Positions 25,901-37,006 of a stretch of DNA of 64,000 nucleotides are shown here, in pieces. Both the position numbers and the translations under genes were made by a program. Position 1 is the stretch's first letter. Each line of letters opens with the position of its first letter. Location: the NCBI GenBank assembly GCA_037576215.1, contig JBANDB010000002.1, positions 4,030,001-4,094,000 of the forward strand, given 5' to 3'. The DNA is from Armillaria gallica (taxonomy: Eukaryota; Basidiomycota; Agaricomycetes; Agaricales; Physalacriaceae). The notes beneath the pieces were generated by a model that made no database searches, was not told the DNA's origin, and saw only the letters and a program-made list of their open reading frames with translations.

Positions 25901-27314
25901 AGCGGGGTAAGGATATTGATCAGATCAGTTAATGGGTGCTGATGAGAGCTCCAACAGCAACGAAAGAATTTGGGTCTTAGTCTACTTTCTTCTCTTTCTA
26001 AACGGGAGCGTAAATCAAACTACTCAGTCGACAATTACTTCAAGGACACGCTTCGGGCAGGGCCTTCGAAACCTGACAAAGGGCCAAAGCTTCCTCGCGC
26101 CCCCAAGCAGATTGCGATGTACGTCTTCTCACCATAGCTAGCTCTCATCACAAGCTTATGTCTCCGTTGGCATTTTAGCCAAGATTTCCAATTCTTCCCG
26201 CCTCAATTAGCTGAACTGCAAGAGCGAGAATTGGCTGTTCACAAGGTATGAGACGCCCCCGTTCATGAAACCGCTGCTTGATCTGTGCATTTAGCGACTG
26301 AATGGTATTGGTGCAACTTTGAGAGAGCCTCCAGGACCAGAGGACACTCCCGAGACGCTGGAGGAGGAGAGACGAGCAGCGCAAGAATTTATCGATACAG
26401 GTATGAATAAGTCCAACGCTTTCGTAGCCTATGGCCATAGCGATTGAACGCTTATATCACAGCCGAACCTCTTACCGAGGCCGAAGTTGCGCAGAAAGAA
26501 GCTTATGCTGCTCAGGGTTTCCAATACTGGGGTCGACGTGAATACCAACAGTTCATCAAGGCGCTGGAAAATTATGGCTGGTATGTTTGTCGAGTCTCGA
26601 TCTTTTCTACGTTTAAGTGATACTTGAACCGATGCAGGGGTCATCCGCCTGAAGTGTATGCCAACGACATCCAGGATAAAACTCCCGAGGAGACTGCTAA
26701 GTACTACAAAGTCTTTGAAAAGAAATGGAAGACACTTCCCGGTACGTTGGTTTTTGTGATAATAGCTCTTGTCCATCGCTTATTTTCTGTGATTGTAAGA
26801 TTATGAACGAATCCACGCGCGTATCGTTGAAGGCGAAAGCAAGAGATCTAAGCGCGATGCACTTGAAACACTACTGGATAACAAAATGAAAACCGTCAGA
26901 TATCCTATGCAGGAACTGGAAATCATCTACCCCCAGGCCAAAGGGAGAGTGTACAGTGAAGAAGAGGATCGATATCTTCTCTTTCGATTATGGCACTACG
27001 GCATGCGATCGGACGACGTATACGAGAAGATCAAAAAAGATATCACGGAATTCCCGGTGTTTCGCTTTGATTGGTTCCTCAAAAGCCGGTCGCCGCAAGA
27101 GCTGCAAAGGCGGTGTCATACCCTTCTAGGGTTGATTGAGAAGGAGGCAGAAACAAATCAATTGCTGCAACCAAAGGGGAAGGTGCGTTAACATGCTGTT
27201 GGATGAATGCAAATTCTCACCAAGATGTAGAAACGTGGTATCGACCAGGTGCATAGATCAGATAAGAAAGAAGCGAAGAGTACCAAGAGGCCAGCAAAGA
27301 AAAGAAGAACGTAG
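22989..27314 (+). CDS. ISWI: ISWI-type chromatin remodelling ATPase
   Basis: SNF2-family motor that slides and spaces nucleosomes. It starts [18 protein letters not shown] at 22989. The pre-ATPase segment has [20 protein letters not shown] and [20 protein letters not shown]. The motor has Walker A ADEMGLGKT (split by an intron at about 23871-23926), the DEAH box IDEAHRIKN, motif [13 protein letters not shown], then [17 protein letters not shown] in lobe 2. The C-terminal third has the HAND, SANT ([20 protein letters not shown]) and SLIDE ([17 protein letters not shown]) domains, which separate ISWI from other SNF2 proteins. A basic tail ends with TAG at 27312-27314. One intron (23300-23349) appears to use a GC donor; it restores [11 protein letters not shown]. 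About 17 introns. Whether it matches yeast Isw1 or Isw2 cannot be decided here. Confidence 0.94.
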
Positions 27315-27450
27315 ACTCCCCATTTCCTGGCATGGTAGATCATTTCTGTATTCATGTGTAATTTATTTTCCTTTCTTGTCTTCCTTGCAGCTTGAAGCTC
27401 AAGGTTCAACGTGGTATACAATGGATACGATTATTATTGTCTTTAGACGA

Positions 27451-29999
27451 CTACATCATCAGACTCCCGAGACCTCCTTGCACGTAAGCCATAGGTTTCA
27501 TTGCAGGATGTGGACTGGCATCAAATTGGAAATAGCTTTGAGCACCCGATGCATCGATCCGAATCTTAGGAATGATGAGTCAACAATATCGAACAGTCAG
27601 ACATGCAAAACATACAAAAGCCCCCTTGTTGCCAGCCTGATCCACGTAATTTGGAGCAGAGAAAACCTGTACGCAGGATCAAGCGATGCCCGTACTAACT
27701 GCTCATGATGGTACTTACCGTCGTACATAATCCCTCATGTTCAATTTCGTATCCGTCTAGGTTCAACCCGGCATCAACGACAGATCAAACGATTGCGACT
27801 AAGAAACCCACCTTGGCGGACTTCATGACTACGTATAATGCCCGTGACTAGACCATCTTTAGCAAGAGCACCCTTGTTCAGATGCTGAGGTCTGATTTAC
27901 CTTTATTGAACTGACACCATCTTCTCGTTACATCAGGACCAAATGCGATCCCGACACCCTGGAGCTAGCCTTTTACGATAAGTTCGAAGGAGGTAGGACA
28001 CTGGATCTTACACGTTTACTAGGTCCACGACCAGACATGACTTGAGGGTCAGTCCAGAGGAGCTAAAAGCCGGGTTCAATTCGATTTGATGGACATCCAT
28101 CCATTCAAGATATCCCTCACCTCGCCTATACAAAAACCAGGGATCAATATCGCTGTCAGGGTAACAGCAACGCGGAAAGGACGCACACATTAACCCTTCC
28201 TGACCGGGTTGTCGGCCAATACGGTCGATTTTTTTGATATCCTCCAGGGAAACGTCGTCCTTACTAAACAGCCCCCCATGCACGACAAAGTAGCGTTTTC
28301 TCCCATCATCCGTCAGGATCGAGGCGTCCTTCTTCGCAGGCGGCTTACTTGCACTGAGTAGCGTTGCCAAGGGTACTAACGCAAGGTCACACAAAGATAT
28401 CCCTGGGACCCAAAAACACGCACTCACGGGCAGTAAAAGCATGCGCGAAGAGCTAGACACCATCAGCTCAACGACATGCATCGGAAGCAGAAAGAGTTTC
28501 CTAACCTTATACGACTGTTCTCCGTGTTTGTGCTTAGCCTCACCTTCAAACCCATACGTGCGGTTCATATCTTTTGCTTCATGGTTCCCTCTGTTGATGA
28601 ACATGTATTTTGGGTATAACCCTAAACGTACTCAAACGTTAGCTCACAAGATGAATGATGAGGGGCCCATACTCACACTTGTACGCAAACGCTGTTAATA
28701 TAACCTCTATTGACCATGATCCCCGATCGACAAGGTCTCCATTCATGAGAAGGTAGTGTTTCTCACTCGGTTCTCCCGTCATCGAGTACAGATGGAGCAT
28801 ATCGTAAAACTGACCTGCAGGCTGATCAAAACCTAGACGATGTTGAAACCCAAGGTTCAACTAACCGTGAACATCGCCAATAACGTCACAAGTAACACCG
28901 TCTTCCAGAGATACCTCTACCATTGTCGATTCGGCCTGGAAGTGATCGTATGCGCCTAGGACGATCTCCCATACGTACCGCTTCGGTAGGGTTTTGCCGT
29001 TTTTGAACCACTCTATCATATCTTTGATAAAACCGAGCGTGATACCGTACTTGCCGTCCGTCAATGTGAGTTTTGGTCCGCTGTACGTCGCCTCGATGTC
29101 GCATCCGCCTGAATCATCATCAGATATCAATAACCAGACAGAAAGGTAACCCGTCTAACCCTCAGCTATGATCTCGTGGCATCTTTCGATGGCGCTCTTC
29201 TCCCCTTCCACCTCGATGGCCTGACACCCCCTCCCACATCAGCAACCTAAACCCCACCCAACGTGTCCAACGCACCTTTTCAAACTCGATCTTCCTTATA
29301 AGCTTCTGCGTAGACACCATCTGCGCACGGACAGTTTCATTTTTGGGTTCCAGAGCTATGACTTTGCGGAAATCGGGGACAGCTTTTTGGGGCTGGAGGA
29401 TTTGGAGGTAGCATGTTGCTCGTCTACGGGTTTACGTTTGAGTGGGTTCGTGTGGCGGTTTCAGACCGCTGAGCCCTTACCTGTAGTACGCTTTTGCATA
29501 TTTGGGATCGAGGCGAATGGCATGGGCTAATGGCGAGGTCAGTGTACGCCCTCAGGGGAGTCACAGAACCACACCCACAGGCGTCCGTCAGCGCGTACCC
29601 AAACTCCTCGAGTTTCATCCTAGCATAGGCCCTGTTACACCATAACGTAGGTTCTTGAGGGTTCTTGTCGATAGCCTCCGTGTACAGACGAGCAGCGGTG
29701 GTGAAATCATGGCCTTGAGAAATGAAAACAAGCAACAAAAGAATTAATGAAAAAGGTTCATATTCCGCGCGTCGAAATGATCAGCTGCACACGGGGGAAC
29801 GGGAAAAAGTTGACGGACTGGTGAAGGCTTTGTTGGCCTGGGATTTGAGATCGGCAGCCAGGGCCTTGTCGGCGTCAGAGACTTCTTCGTCGGAGAGCTT
29901 CAGGGAGGCTATGTGAGGCGACGGCGCAGACGACGGCGGCGTCGAGGTGGAGGTTGAAGGGGACGAGGGCCCAGATGATCCAGTCGAAGTGCTGCTCAT
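27451..29999 (-). CDS. PPT1: Serine/threonine protein phosphatase 5 with TPR domain
   Basis: PP5/Ppt1 binds Hsp90 through its TPR domain and dephosphorylates Hsp90 and partners. ATG 29999 begins a Ser/Pro/Thr-rich leader. TPR helices follow (AARLYTEAIDKNPQEPTLWC, LDPKYAKAYYR). Next come the linker helix and the phosphatase core with GDVHG, NGDLVDRG and RGNHE metal-binding motifs, then GIIRSHEVR and VFSAPNYVDQAGNKGAF. The end is MKPMAYVQGGLGSLMM, TAG at 27453-27451. To keep the conserved GLMCELLWTDPQ, a 5-nt exon (28121-28125) is needed between introns 28186-28126 and 28120-28063. The gene converges with ISWI (136 bp). About 15 introns. Identity is firm. Confidence 0.94.
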
Positions 30000-30094
30000 A
30001 GTCTAACAGGTCGAGACCTTCTCACGCTCTTTACCGCATTTGAATTTGTCAAATTCCGAATAATATAGAAAATAAGTATAACTAATGCTACTCT

Positions 30095-31240
30095 TTAATG
30101 GCACTTGTCCAGATTGAAGTACTTTCCAAGACAGTGGTTCTGGTCGTAGGCGTTCACGTTCTGAAGCCACCCATTCAAGAGCTGGTGAAGGCTGGAGGAA
30201 CGCTCGTCAAAGTGCACAGAAATTCCCAACATATAAACGCACTAGTCAAGGTTGTTCTGGCACCGGCAGCAGGAACCGTTTGCAGCAGCAGTCGCATCGG
30301 CCTGCCGACATCGTTATTTGCAATGTAAAAAAGACAAAAAATGGCTTACATAGGTCATTCCCTTGAACCAACCATTGTAGTTCCCACAGGTAAGAAGGAA
30401 ATCGCCGTTATTAGCAGCAAGCTGCTTCGAAAAGTACTTGCAGCCCGCCAGAATATTGAACTCCTACAAAACGACATATTAGCTGAACGGAGATGAACAA
30501 TTAACAGGAAGATTCTTTACGGGATCATAACAATCCCCATTCGGCGCATCATGGCACTTGTCTGAAGTCAACTGCATAAGCCCCACCTCACCCGCCCCAC
30601 CAGTAGTAGACGGATTGCACGTAGACTGTCAATGAGCAAAACTCTCGTTGGACTGCGAACCGAACATACCTCTTGCAAAGCAAACGACGCAATGAGTATC
30701 GACGGAACGCCAAACGTCTGAGCACATTTCTGAAAGATCGGGAGAAACGGCTCGCAGGGTTTGAACGGGCTATCGGGTTTCTTGATAGCCTCGCTCAAGT
30801 CTGCCATGTGAGGAGCTACTTGGTCCATGGACATGTACGGGGGCGTCCATCCGCTGCCTTCGATACCACAATTGAAGTAGTCGATGCATCCCATCTTGCC
30901 CGAGGTAGCCGTAGTCGAATCTAACGAGTCCGAGTCAAATCTGGAGTGCTTAACTACCAGTGAGGAGAAATATATACCAGTTGCACCAATCGGGCCACAG
31001 GTATTCGTGTGGACGGCATCATTATGCAGACTTAGCACTTGCGCGTCCTACAACCTCGTTAAATCCTAATAACTGGCTGTAAATCCAGAAAAACCGTACC
31101 CTATGTTTGCGAGGGATGCAGTGGGGCTTTTCCGCGGAAGGAATGCTGCGGGTATGCCGAGAGTGCCGACGGGAGAATAATAAATCGCCGTGAGAATTTA
31201 CAAAGGAAAGAAGGAAGAAGAGGAAAAGAATGGATTTCAT
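30095..31240 (-). CDS. Secreted GH23-like (lysozyme-fold, soluble lytic transglycosylase) protein
   Basis: ATG 31240 starts a clear signal peptide (MKSILFLFFLLSFVNSHG). The mature part has a Ser/Thr-rich linker, then the lysozyme-fold domain: FGVPSILIASFALQESTCNP with the catalytic-type Glu, then AGEVGLMQLT (GxxGLMQ core), NILAGCKYFSKQL and TCGNYNGWFKGM. Several Cys residues and the tail QNHCLGKYFNLDKCH (TAA 30097-30095) suggest disulfides. GH23 enzymes cleave bacterial peptidoglycan; in mushrooms the substrate is unproven, so antibacterial or chitin-related action is inference. About six introns. It lies upstream of PPT1 on the same strand; its upstream region to 31677 shows nothing else. 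Confidence 0.82.
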
Positions 31241-31677
31241 GGCGATGTAGGCTGAGCGTTGTAGGCGTAAGAGGTCAAGCAGACCTTGGGCTACCCCTTT
31301 ATGAACGTCACAATGTTTGTGACGCGCCAGACGTCAAGCTAGCCCGTCAAGCCAGCTGCTTGTCTTTCCCGATCGTCACCCGCTCATCACCTGGCAGGTA
31401 CAAAGCTCAATCCTATACAACGTTGAGTCCCGTAAAACACTTGTGGTTCAATTCCTACGTACCAATATACAATGTTGAAGAAAGAAAAGTACATAAAAAG
31501 CATACAACGAGCCCCCAGCAGGAAAGTCGCCCAAGTTCAAAAAGTCACAAGTATCGCACGGGTTTAAGATAGAGGAAGAGAGAGAAAACGCATGTATGTC
31601 AGTCATATATAAACACGAGAGGAATAAAAGTACAGAAAAAAAGAAACGATATGAGAGATAGAACCTCTAATTCAATA
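31241..31677. other. Intergenic, no gene seen
   Basis: 437 bp between the GH23 start and the cyclin stop on the same strand. It holds the GH23 promoter and the cyclin 3' end. No repeat recognised. Confidence 0.5.
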
Positions 31678-33276
31678 CTACTGCGCACACAGCGTATGCG
31701 CACTCCATGGGTAAATCGGAACCGGATCGCCGAGTTTTGTACTACAAAAGTCGATGAACGGGGCAGACTCATCAAGCCCATCCGGGGCCTTGTCCCACGA
31801 CTCGACACTGCAGGTCAAATCTTGGAACGAGCCCGACATGGTGTCATCCAAAAAGGTCGACATCTGGATCGTCCTGTCCCCAGACGACGTCGACGACGAC
31901 GACGAGGGAGAGTACGTGAGGCCGGGTGTAGGCGGACTTGTGTAATTAGATGCCATGTTCTTGCACGGCCCGGTTAGTGATTGACAGTTTCGTGAACGGG
32001 GAAGAAAGCTCACCTGACTGGTAAGAGAATGAACGGGAATATGATTATTAACGTCGACTTGGATATCATACGAGGCCGAAGCATGCGAGCTGTCCAACAA
32101 AAGCATTTGGGGCTCGAATGTTAACATTCGAGCGCCAAATGCGTCCACCGGAAGCGTCGAGCAGCGCTTCAATCCCCGTTGTTTCACAGTCGGAGTCAAT
32201 GTCTGATCACTCAAAAACGGCGGCGGAGAGAGTGCGAGGTTGCTCTCGCTCCGACACCTCACAACAGGCCGGGTGGCGGGGGTAGGATCGCCAAGTGGCG
32301 TCTTGCCTACCCAGAGCCGCCAGCCCAAGGCATCGCCCAAGGCACGCTCGCATCGGCTGATCTCTCTCGGCTGCAGCCCAGAGAGTTTGGCCCATGCGCG
32401 ATTGGAGTAGCACTTGTCCTGCATAAATTTGGAGGCAAGAATGAGTGAGGCAAGGAAGGCCCGCCGGGGGCAGAGGAGTGGGGACGGCATTGAGGGAGCA
32501 GGGAATAAATCTGTCTTGCGTTCATGGTTATCACCAGGCGGTGTGTCGGTCGACATCCCGTCGGAACCCTCCATAGTCATCTTTACGGTATCCATCGCAT
32601 CGCTGCCCGGATCAACCAGCGTATCGAGACTCAGGCCGAGCTCCATTTCGAGCTCGGCCTGAGTCGCGGGGGTGATCCTGTCAGCCAATTCCGGCTCTCC
32701 TCTCGGACCTTGGCCTGCTTTTTCTAGCTGGACAAGCTCGAGGACGTTGGGCCGGATAGCGGCGAGATAACATAATGCTGTTTGTAATACACTTCCAGAT
32801 GTCTTGGAGCGACGGAGAACTTCGTGGACAAAGCCTTTGAGGGGGATAAGAGTCTTGTTGGGCCCGTCCGATTGGATGGGAGGGTATTCGTCTGAAGGCT
32901 CGTATGTTGGGGTGACGGGGGAGGGAAGCTGTTGGGTGTTTCGCTTGGGAATATGTGTGGGTGTGATCGGGGCTGATAAAGTGGGATGCATGACCAGGAC
33001 AGTAAGATCGCTGTTTGATATAGCGCGAGAAGCAATATAAACTTGTGGGATATCTTGTGGGCGCCATATGTCGCATAATGCTTTTACAGCTTGGTCTGGC
33101 GCCTGGATCAAAAAAAGCGGCTGGTGGCAAGGGAAAGAGACTGACCGACTAATCCTAGGGCATACTTTGTCTTTGGGTTTGTGGTGCTGGGGTGGCGTGG
33201 GCGGTCTAGATCGGGAGACGCCGGGGGAGTAGACGGCGGTGAGCGGGCGTGGAGGAGGTGGATGGAATCGAAGCAT
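31678..33276 (-). CDS. Cyclin, Pho85-type (PCL-like)
   Basis: Regulatory subunit for a cyclin-dependent kinase. ATG 33276 gives MLRFHPPPPRPLTAVYSPG. The cyclin-box region is split by a long Pro/Ser-rich insert. The first part is LKGFVHEVLRRSKTSGSVLQ with TALCYLAAIRPN; the second is FLASLILASKFMQDKCYSNR with WAKLSGLQPREISRCERALG, the helix pattern of the Pcl/Pho80 group. The C terminus is Ser/Thr-rich. The frame is open throughout, yet it contains two probable introns of 45 nt (33165-33121) and 54 nt (32013-31960, with a CACTAAC branch site), both multiples of three without stops. Spliced length would be 499 residues. A Pcl5-like role is possible but not shown. Confidence 0.75.
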   Translation of the reverse strand: MLRFHPPPPRPLTAVYSPGVSRSRPPTPPQHHKPKDKVCPRISRSVSFPCHQPLFLIQAPDQAVKALCDIWRPQDIPQVYIASRAISNSDLTVLVMHPTLSAPITPTHIPKRNTQQLPSPVTPTYEPSDEYPPIQSDGPNKTLIPLKGFVHEVLRRSKTSGSVLQTALCYLAAIRPNVLELVQLEKAGQGPRGEPELADRITPATQAELEMELGLSLDTLVDPGSDAMDTVKMTMEGSDGMSTDTPPGDNHERKTDLFPAPSMPSPLLCPRRAFLASLILASKFMQDKCYSNRAWAKLSGLQPREISRCERALGDALGWRLWVGKTPLGDPTPATRPVVRCRSESNLALSPPPFLSDQTLTPTVKQRGLKRCSTLPVDAFGARMLTFEPQMLLLDSSHASASYDIQVDVNNHIPVHSLTSQVSFLPRSRNCQSLTGPCKNMASNYTSPPTPGLTYSPSSSSSTSSGDRTIQMSTFLDDTMSGSFQDLTCSVESWDKAPDGLDESAPFIDFCSTKLGDPVPIYPWSAHTLCAQ

Positions 33277-34242
33277 ACGGTTGCCACCGGACCCTCGTGC
33301 GAGTCGCAGGAGGGGCCCGGTGGGCGAGAGAATGGATCGAGGAGTGCATAGACCGGCGCCAAAATTGATAGAGATATTGGGTGGTAAAAATGGAAAAGAA
33401 ATGATGGAAAATTGTGGTTATTTGGATGAGAAGAGTTGATACTGCGCGTTGAAAGAGAGGTAAGCTGGAAAAGACAGGGATTCAGATGGAAGTAGAGTAG
33501 ACATTAGGTGGGGCAGAAATTAGGGTACGGTCAGAAACAGAGTCGGAGGCAAGAGTTGGCATGGCGGTAAGAATTGGTTGGTTCGGCGAGTAATAACGGA
33601 CAACTTGTGTGGAACACATTGCGACTAAATAGTCAGAGGCGGATGTCCAAGTCTTCGAGACTTAGGACGATCCGATGACAAAGTCTTGTCGAAAACCGAT
33701 AAGACTTTGTGCTAGAAGATTATGGGGAGTCTTGTAAACTTGGGACGGTAGGGCAGTGAGAATATGAAGAAAAGCGATAGCAGCGATGGCGAGGAGTCGG
33801 TCGGTTCGAGCAGCGCCCCTTTCCTTTTTCCACGCCATCTGACTCAAGGCACAGCCACCAAACAATAGTCACATGACGTGTATTGACTCGGTGACTCGAG
33901 GCGGTTTGCGACCCGGATCATCGGATTGGCCAACGTTAAGCCTGACAGTGCTCGTCCCATGAGGCAAACACTTCGCTCGGCATTTCTGGCTGCGTATTGG
34001 CTGCGTATAGCGATGAACGGCGTCGACGTGTTCGTGGGATTGCCCAGTCGGCATACCACGGCAATAACACAGGATTCATTTACAGTCACAATTACTTCGA
34101 GTCATCAATCGGCCGCAAACACCGACGGACCGCACGTTGACAAGACGAATGATGAGTCCCATTTGTGTCAGCGGATAATTTTTCGCACCGCGCAAGCTAG
34201 AAGGGTCGATCATATGTGGTTAAATGGTAGTACATGTACAAA
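33277..34242. other. Intergenic, no supported gene
   Basis: About 970 bp upstream of the cyclin and downstream of the next minus-strand gene. Short frames here lack codon structure or splice support. Likely a long promoter or 5' UTR for the cyclin. Confidence 0.45.
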
Positions 34243-34840
34243 TCACTCGTTGAAAAATTCCAACACTGTATCTTTCGTTTGGATGGCACGCCAGGTGGTT
34301 GCCTGGCCATCAGCATTCTTGTTTCCTTCATCGGTAAAGAGGGAATGGAACATAACGTCATCCGTAGAACCACCAGGGGGATCGTGAATGCTACGTCTTA
34401 TCAAGCGAAGAAGTACACTAAGCAGCAAGTCGACGTACCGAACATGAATATAGCCCTCTCCTTGGTCATCGTTGATGGCTGGAAGGCGAATCTTTCCAAG
34501 GATGATGGTGCCATAGGAGGTGGGTGCACTGCGGACGAGCACAAGATCCTCCTGTAGAAGAATAAGACAGGACCTCGAACCACAGGGCAAGCGTACCTCC
34601 AAGTTAAAGGCGGTCAAGTCATCATCACTAACGCCATGGGCCCTGGACCACATCTTGGGCTCATGCTTGTCCCAGTCCTTGCGCGATTTGAGAATCTCAA
34701 ACTTGATACGGCCAAGGACCTTGCCAAATGCGAGGAGAGCGTTGGGATGGGGCTTGTGAGGGTCGTTGAATACGAGTTCTTCGGCAGATGCTAGGCAGGG
34801 TTAGCTAAGCGGCGATATGGAGGGAGACTGACATACCCAT
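34243..34840 (-). CDS. Conserved hypothetical protein with 4-nt first coding exon
   Basis: The body reads ASAEELVFNDPHKPHPNALL, then FGKVLGRIKFEILKSRKDWD, KMWSRAHGVSDDDLTAFNLE, and after an intron EDLVLVRSAPTSYGTIILGK, with a stop at 34243. To start the frame, ATGG at 34840-34837 is spliced over an intron to CATCTGCC, giving MASAEELVF. A second intron of 45 nt or so lies near 34600-34555. The text has the regular, conserved look of a real soluble protein, and I believe similar unknown proteins occur in other Agaricomycetes, but I cannot name a domain. No signal peptide or membrane helix. Confidence 0.6.
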
Positions 34841-34868
34841 GATGACGGTGAGAGAATGATCGGAGAAC

Positions 34869-35318
34869 GTGTTCTCTCTCATACTAGCATTGCACATGAT
34901 CAGCCTAGGTGTCGGTATAATCGCGCATCCTCGACCCCGCCGTTCTCGTCATCGTTACAGCTCCTATCGCGTGCGTCCAGGCATGACATTCGGCTCCGGC
35001 TCCCGGCCCTTCTGCCATGGCATCGTCGGCGGCATCTTCAGCGTCATCGGCAACGCCCTTCAACCCGGTATACCCGTTGGACGACAATTGCACCAATATG
35101 GTGGCCTGTTCTGGATACGCGTCTTCTTCTCTCCCACGCTCGTTCCAAGACCCCGTAGATTCACCGCTCACCGTATGGTAGACGCGTTCTTATCTCCCAA
35201 TTCTACGTGTCGTGCAATGTGCAGGCGTAACAAGTTTATTTGGCTATCGCCCAATCCCGAGGAAGACGAGGACTGGACGTCTGGACAGCAAAGCGATAGA
35301 CCCAATCTGGTATCATAG
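34869..35318 (+). CDS. Hypothetical protein, 149 codons
   Basis: Open frame from ATG 34869 to about 35318, divergent from the gene at 34840 with almost no spacer, which argues against both being fully right. Third positions in the middle are strongly C-rich (GIVGGIFSVIGNALQ), which suggests coding. The N terminus is hydrophobic (MFSLILALHMISLGVGIIAH) and could be a signal or anchor. The C terminus is acidic. No domain recognised; introns are possible. Confidence 0.3.
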   Translation: MFSLILALHMISLGVGIIAHPRPRRSRHRYSSYRVRPGMTFGSGSRPFCHGIVGGIFSVIGNALQPGIPVGRQLHQYGGLFWIRVFFSPTLVPRPRRFTAHRMVDAFLSPNSTCRAMCRRNKFIWLSPNPEEDEDWTSGQQSDRPNLVS

Positions 35319-35506
35319 TTGCCCGCAAGATGCTTCAGCGCGGTGGTGTGCAACGGTGGAGTGGTTTCTGGATAGTCTGTGATCGAGTGAATAAGCCTTC
35401 AACATCTATCTAAAAATAGATCATCATCATTTGACTCACTTCTCGTGTGCTCCCCCACATGTGTAGAACCCAATAAATATGCTTCTACCTGCCTTGACGA
35501 TACCCA

Positions 35507-36936
35507 ATGTTTTCCATCTTCCTGACCTTTCTTCTCTGCGCTGGTGCCTCCTTTCGTACCATCACCCTGAACAGTCGAGCCCTCGCCCCATCTAACGTTC
35601 CTCTCGATGATTTCTTCAAAGGCACAGATTTACAGCAAGTCTACCTCTTGCTCCTAATCCCCTATCTGACTCTTGGCTAGATGGTTTGGCAACATTTCAA
35701 GTAAGAAAACGCCACCGCCCCACGTTTTCCTTTTGACTGAATCTGTCAAGTCGGGACGCCTCCACAGGAAATAACCGTAAGTTTCTGTAAAAATAGACTC
35801 GTCGGCAATGCACAACTGTCTCTCAGGTCGTCTTTGACACTGGCAGCCGGACACTTGAGTTTGCTAGTACGTGCTCTTCCGATCTATACTCCCAACCTAC
35901 GACCGTAATTTCAGGTACCCTCTGTGGGAGTTGCAACCAAGCCAAGTTCGACTCTACCCGCAGCTCCACTTTTGTCGATGGCAGAAGCACCAGCAGCATT
36001 ACCTTTTCCACAGGCGTTGGTGTCGACCCCGTCGTGGGTGCTAATTACAGACTCACCCTTCGAAGCGCGACGGACACGGTATCCATTGGAGGATTCGAGG
36101 TCCCCAACGTAGCTCTGTTCCTCATCACAGATCAGACCCCCAAGTTTGCCATCGATCCGTTCAGTGGAATTCAAGGCATGGGTGCACAGGCTACGGGTCT
36201 CTTTGCCGGTTTGGTAGCTCAAGGGCTTCCCTGTTCGTTTACAGTGTCCCTTGCGACCCTTGTCTAACGTTTCAGCAGCGCTGTTCAGCTTGTACTTGAC
36301 CCCACTTGCAGTTGGGAATGCAGAACTAACTCTGGGCGGGATCGACGAAACGAAATTCAAAGGTAGACTATATTCGTCCTCGGATTACTATGCTCATTCT
36401 CTGCAGGTGACCTCGTCTTTGCGTCGCTGCCAAAGCCTGCTAGCGGTGTCTGGCGGCTGCCATCCCCAGGAATTACGGTCAACGGAAAAACGACGACGCT
36501 GCTTCAAACGACGCGGAGCGTCATCTTTGACAGTGGGACCAGCAACGTGCTCTTCTCCACGGACACAACAGAGGTATGAGCGCGTCTCCTACCAAAAATG
36601 CACCCGCTCACTTGATTAGGCGATCTACGCGCTCATTTCCCCCGACATTGTTCCCCACGCTGCAGAGCCCGGCACCTACGGCATCGCATGCGACCGCATC
36701 CCCTCCCTCGCCGCCGCAATCTCCATCGCGTTCACCGCCCAAACGGGTCCGTGTTCGACCTCACGATCCCCTCTTCCGAGCTCAGCGTAGGTCCCTTTGC
36801 CGACGACCCGACCGTGTGCCAGACTCTCATAAACGCCTTTGACGGCCTGGAACTCGTGGGTGGGAGTCTGCTCAAGCATTACTACAGTGTCTGGGACGTT
36901 GGCGCGCAAAGGATGGGCTTTGCAGAGGTTGTTTAA
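35507..36936 (+). CDS. Secreted aspartic protease, pepsin family A1
   Basis: ATG 35507 starts a signal peptide (MFSIFLTFLLCAGASFRTI). A short propeptide precedes GTDLQWFGNISIGTPPQ, the usual start of the mature fold. The two catalytic motifs are VVFDTGSRTLEF and VIFDSGTSNVLFS. CGSCNQAKFDSTRSSTF follows the first lobe's start and VGGSLLKHYYSVWDV is the standard end motif; TAA at 36934-36936. Proteins of this kind digest external protein at acid pH. The first intron (35635-35680) must use a GC donor (TTACA then GCAAGT) to produce DLQWFG; the nearest GT gives a wrong frame. About seven introns. No C-terminal GPI signal, so it is probably released. Confidence 0.93.
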
Positions 36937-37006
36937 TTAAATGTTCATTCTAGCAAAGCAGTGTTTATGGACAGCAGGGTGAATAATATATAAAATATAG
37001 ACAATA

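Noticed and set aside
33662..33865. Small minus-strand gene upstream of the cyclin
   Set aside because: The frame has a hydrophobic middle but no splice support, no known family and ordinary intergenic composition.
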